Below, piece by piece: positions 4,272 through 6,268 of a DNA stretch of 6,268 nucleotides. Position numbers and translations under genes: made by a program. The notes under the pieces were generated by a model, which worked only from the letters and a program-made list of their open reading frames with translations, was not told where the DNA came from and made no database searches. Source of the stretch: JBKHHU01 sp046539045 (GTDB lineage Bacteria > Planctomycetota > Phycisphaerae > SM23-33); contig JBKHHU010000195.1 in NCBI GenBank assembly GCA_046539045.1, positions 1 through 6,268 of the forward strand, read 5' to 3'. Positions within the stretch are counted from its first letter, which is position 1. Every line of letters begins with the position of its first letter.

Positions 4272-5900
4272 TTACTCGCCGTAGATTTCCTCAGCCTGCC
4301 ATTGAGGCTGGCCCTGATCGTCGCGAAGGACGAACTTCTGATCGCCCTTGTGGATTTCCTTGGCCATCAGAATCTTCTGGCCGCCTTCCTTCTCAATGAC
4401 GGACCCGATTACCTTGATGTCGTCATTGAAGTGGAAGCGGGCATCCTTCTGCTGGGCGAATTCCTTCGGACCGGCATAGACGAGGTAGTACTTGCCGTCG
4501 TCGGTCCGCATGCGGATCCGCAGTCCGTTGCGTTCCCCGCCCTTCGGCTGGAACGTACCGGTACTCAGAACCATGCCCTCGAAGGTCTGTTCCTTGCCCT
4601 TTTCGTACATTTTGTTGTACTCGGACTTGGACGCCCAGGCCTGCCGCGATTTCTGCTTGGTCTTGCGCGGCTGTTCCTCGTAGCCGTAGACAACCCAGTA
4701 CGGGTCAACATCGAAGTCCTTGTGGATCTTCTGGGCCTGCTCCTTCTTGGCCAGTTGATCGTACTCGCCTTCCTGGTAGGCGTGCTGCTTGATCGCTTCC
4801 TGATCAGCAGAGATCCTCGCCAGGTCGCGGCTGCGATTGATGTTCAGTGCCTGGAACGGAACGACAGAGAGCTTCTCGCCCAGACCAAGGAAGCCTGCGT
4901 CACCGATCACGGCGTACACCAGGCGACCTTCTTCCAGGTCGATCAGCACATCTTCGATCTCGCCGACGGTCTTGTTGTTCTGACCCTTGACGTCCAAGCC
5001 GATCACCTGCGAGAGCTTGCGGTACTGCATGCTCTTCTCATACTCGCTTTTATCCTGCGAGCCGGAGGCAGTGTACCGATCGTCCTGCTCACGCTGCATC
5101 GACTTCCGGTCGGACTTGCGGTCCCGTGCGGACCCTCTGTCGCGGCCTTCCTCGATCTCGGTCTCGTCTTCTTCGTCTCTCAGAACCAGTTCGGCGTCCT
5201 CGTTTTCCCGACGCTTCATCTCACGGTCCTGATTGCGCTGGGACTTTTCCTGCTGCTGCGACTTGCGCCAATCCTGCGTCTTCTTATCCTGACGCGCTTC
5301 GCATTTGCTCTGCCAGTGCTTTTCGGACTTCTCGAGCCACTGGGTGTCGCCGCTTTCCGGCCAGTTGTCCGGATCAAACCCAGGAGCATCCTTCAGCTCC
5401 TGCTTCTTGACGTCGAGAATGGCCATGGACTTCTTCTCGTTGACGTCGAAGGCATCCCACGGGACGGCGAACAGCTTGTCGCCCACGCCCATCAGCCCAC
5501 CGAAGGAAAGCACGGCGTAGCCGATCTTTTCCTGTTGGGCGTCAAGGACGATTTCCTCGATGTTCCCGAGGTTCTTTTGCTGCTCATTCTGCACCTGCAT
5601 GCCGATCATCTTGTTGGCACGCATCAGGTTCGGCTGATACTGCTTGTAGGTCCGCCTTCTTGAAGCCATCTGCTCGGACCGTTGGTCGCGATCGGCGCTT
5701 TTGTCGGACCATTTGTCCCTGTCCTTGTCCGCCTTCTTGTCGGCCTTGTCTTTGTCGGCATCCTTCTCGACACTCTTGTCGTCATCTCTCCATGCCGGGT
5801 CGTCCATCAGCGGGTCCTTGTCTTCTTCGGCCCACGCCGAGGGGACTATTAACCCGCACAGCATCGCTACGATCGTCAGATACATAATTTTGCGTGACAT
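4272..5900 (-). CDS. Exported protein with two PRC-barrel domains and a C-terminal OB-fold-like domain
   Basis: This 542-residue protein begins with a signal peptide (MSRKIMYLTIVAMLCGLIV, cleavage near SAWA, residue 24). Cys15 is not in a lipobox. A Lys/Asp-rich linker spans 26-75. PRC-barrel 1 (about 92-170) has IGMQVQN, LGNIEEIVLD and KLFAVPWDAF, then GFDPDNWP (174-181). A charged, coil-like linker spans 190-290. PRC-barrel 2 (about 293-365) has IGLDVKG, VGEIEDVLID and KLSVVPFQAL. Residues 438-534 look like a small beta-barrel (FEGMV, GLRIRMRTDDGKYYLVYAGP, DDIKVIGSVIE, LRDDQGQPQW), which I infer to be OB-fold-like. PRC barrels are known in RimM, photosynthetic reaction-centre H subunits and many uncharacterised proteins; no catalytic residues are evident. 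A structural or envelope-binding role is a guess. AAGGAG lies 6 nt before the ATG and the stop is TAA. It is followed by its own terminator, so it is probably monocistronic or the last gene of its unit. Confidence 0.92.
   Translation of the reverse strand: MSRKIMYLTIVAMLCGLIVPSAWAEEDKDPLMDDPAWRDDDKSVEKDADKDKADKKADKDRDKWSDKSADRDQRSEQMASRRRTYKQYQPNLMRANKMIGMQVQNEQQKNLGNIEEIVLDAQQEKIGYAVLSFGGLMGVGDKLFAVPWDAFDVNEKKSMAILDVKKQELKDAPGFDPDNWPESGDTQWLEKSEKHWQSKCEARQDKKTQDWRKSQQQEKSQRNQDREMKRRENEDAELVLRDEEDETEIEEGRDRGSARDRKSDRKSMQREQDDRYTASGSQDKSEYEKSMQYRKLSQVIGLDVKGQNNKTVGEIEDVLIDLEEGRLVYAVIGDAGFLGLGEKLSVVPFQALNINRSRDLARISADQEAIKQHAYQEGEYDQLAKKEQAQKIHKDFDVDPYWVVYGYEEQPRKTKQKSRQAWASKSEYNKMYEKGKEQTFEGMVLSTGTFQPKGGERNGLRIRMRTDDGKYYLVYAGPKEFAQQKDARFHFNDDIKVIGSVIEKEGGQKILMAKEIHKGDQKFVLRDDQGQPQWQAEEIYGE
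5685..5780 (-). repeat. Low-complexity Lys/Asp codon tract inside the PRC-barrel gene
   Basis: Residues 41-72 of the PRC-barrel protein are mostly K, D, A and R, arranged as loose repeats such as KDADKDKADKKADKDRDK. On the plus strand this appears as repeated TTGTCGG/TTGTCCG units. It is an in-frame disordered linker between the signal peptide and the first PRC barrel, prone to length variation by slippage. Confidence 0.7.
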
Positions 5901-5906
5901 GTGTGT

Positions 5907-5912
5907 CTCCTT
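5907..5912 (-). promoter_or_regulatory. Ribosome binding site of the PRC-barrel gene
   Basis: Minus-strand AAGGAG ends 6 nt before the ATG at 5900. This is a near-ideal Shine-Dalgarno sequence and supports the signal-peptide start. Confidence 0.85.
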
Positions 5913-6010
5913 CTTCGCTCGTTCTAAGGCTCACTTTTTCCCGCCCCGCGGAACAGAATGCTTTTTCGTCCGGGGAGCCTCGGTGAAACGGCACCGGAAA
6001 GCAGAGCGGA

Positions 6011-6027
6011 TCGAGAACTTCTCTCGA
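6011..6027. repeat. 17-bp inverted repeat TCGAGA-acttc-TCTCGA
   Basis: These are perfect 6-bp arms around a 5-nt centre, about 115 bp before the PRC-barrel start and just downstream of the AT-rich -10-like box. It may be an operator or a hairpin near the 5' end of the transcript. Nothing identifies a regulator. Confidence 0.4.
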
Positions 6028-6037
6028 ATTCATGGGT

Positions 6038-6047
6038 ATTTTATAAT
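6038..6047 (-). promoter_or_regulatory. Possible -10 region of the PRC-barrel gene
   Basis: Minus-strand ATTATAAAAT holds TATAAA and TAAAAT (each five of six to TATAAT) and is the most AT-rich spot upstream of the gene. No recognisable -35 lies at 16-18 bp, where the sequence is GC-rich. The leader would be about 130 nt. The plus strand also reads TATAAT here (6042-6047), so the direction is uncertain. Confidence 0.35.
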
Positions 6048-6065
6048 CCAGTGCCTCGGACCCCC

Positions 6066-6114
6066 GTCCGCTCGGACAGCCCGCAACGGGCAGGCTCTTC
6101 CGCCGAGCCCTGCC
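6066..6114. repeat. Cluster of three small GC hairpins
   Basis: The first is GTCCG-CT-CGGAC (6066-6077) and the second GCCCG-CAA-CGGGC (6079-6091). The third pairs GGCAGGCTC (6089-6097) with GAGCC-c-TGCC (6105-6114), with one bulged base. The second and third share bases and are mutually exclusive. On the plus strand the third is followed by GGTTGGTTTTCT, a weak U-run, but no plus-strand gene ends here. Confidence 0.4.
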
Positions 6115-6268
6115 GGTTGGTTTTCTGCTGGCAGGCACTCGAGTTATCCCGTCTTTCCCGCAATTGCCCACGACAGATATTGGTGGAAACGCCCACCGCA
6201 ATTGAGCGTTTTTCACGCCGTTGCGGAAGGCACCGGACGCATCGCGAGTGGTCTTATCGAGGGCTTGG

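Larger units (their letters stand above)
5901..6268. other. Gene-free upstream region of the PRC-barrel gene
   Basis: I find no convincing gene here. A minus-strand frame from 6216 runs into the PRC-barrel gene in another phase and has no protein-like pattern. The stretch holds a possible -10 box (6038-6047), a 17-bp inverted repeat (6011-6027), three adjacent GC hairpins (6066-6114), and a 6-bp inverted repeat CCGCAA/TTGCGG (6196-6226) around a T-rich centre. The right edge of the window may lie within the 3' flank of another gene. Confidence 0.5.

Noticed and set aside
4209..5663. Plus-strand open frame (484 codons), rich in leucine, opposite the PRC-barrel gene
   Set aside because: The apparent hydrophobicity is the complement of Lys/Glu/Gln codons in the real gene. 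It starts inside the terminator and has no evident ribosome binding site.
6089..6124. Plus-strand intrinsic terminator
   Set aside because: The stem has a bulge, the T-run is interrupted by G residues, and no plus-strand gene precedes it in the window.
5782..6216. Minus-strand 144-codon frame upstream of and overlapping the PRC-barrel gene
   Set aside because: It overlaps the PRC-barrel start in another frame, shows no domain or secretion pattern, and crosses the putative promoter and hairpins.

Overview
The window most resembles chromosomal DNA from a member of the Planctomycetota. This is inferred from three things: a seven-bladed WD40 propeller fused to a helical C-terminal module of a kind I associate with planctomycete proteins, an exported PRC-barrel protein with charged linkers, and a gene-free flank built of short degenerate repeats also familiar from planctomycete intergenic DNA. 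No rRNA, tRNA, transposase, CRISPR array or phage gene is visible. The family assignments come from reading motifs, not from a database search.

Layout: three protein genes, all on the minus strand. In transcription order they are (1) a 542-residue exported protein with two PRC-barrel domains and a C-terminal OB-fold-like domain (5900 to 4272), closed by a strong hairpin terminator at 4214-4251; (2) a 502-residue exported WD40 propeller protein (4052 to 2544), with a perfect extended -10 box at 4179-4187 directly behind that terminator; (3) glmS, glutamine-fructose-6-phosphate aminotransferase (2216 to 375), behind a 327-bp leader rich in inverted repeats. Each gene has a clear Shine-Dalgarno sequence. 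The terminator, the WD40 promoter and the long leader before glmS suggest separate transcription units rather than one operon.

Gene-free stretches: 1-374 is a mosaic of hairpins, a 29-nt direct repeat and degenerate tracts downstream of glmS. 2217-2543 holds a possible glmS promoter, a 15-bp palindrome and several GC-rich hairpins. 4053-4271 holds the WD40 promoter and the PRC-gene terminator. 5901-6268 holds an AT-rich -10-like box, a 17-bp inverted repeat and clustered small hairpins, but no convincing gene.

Functional view: GlmS is cytoplasmic and makes glucosamine-6-phosphate for the cell envelope. The other two genes encode proteins predicted to act outside the cytoplasm. Nothing in the sequence ties the three into one pathway. 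The window is mainly an ordinary housekeeping neighbourhood. Its less ordinary parts are the PRC/PRC/OB-like exported protein, the WD40-helical fusion and the repeat mosaic. I found no convincing undescribed multi-gene system.
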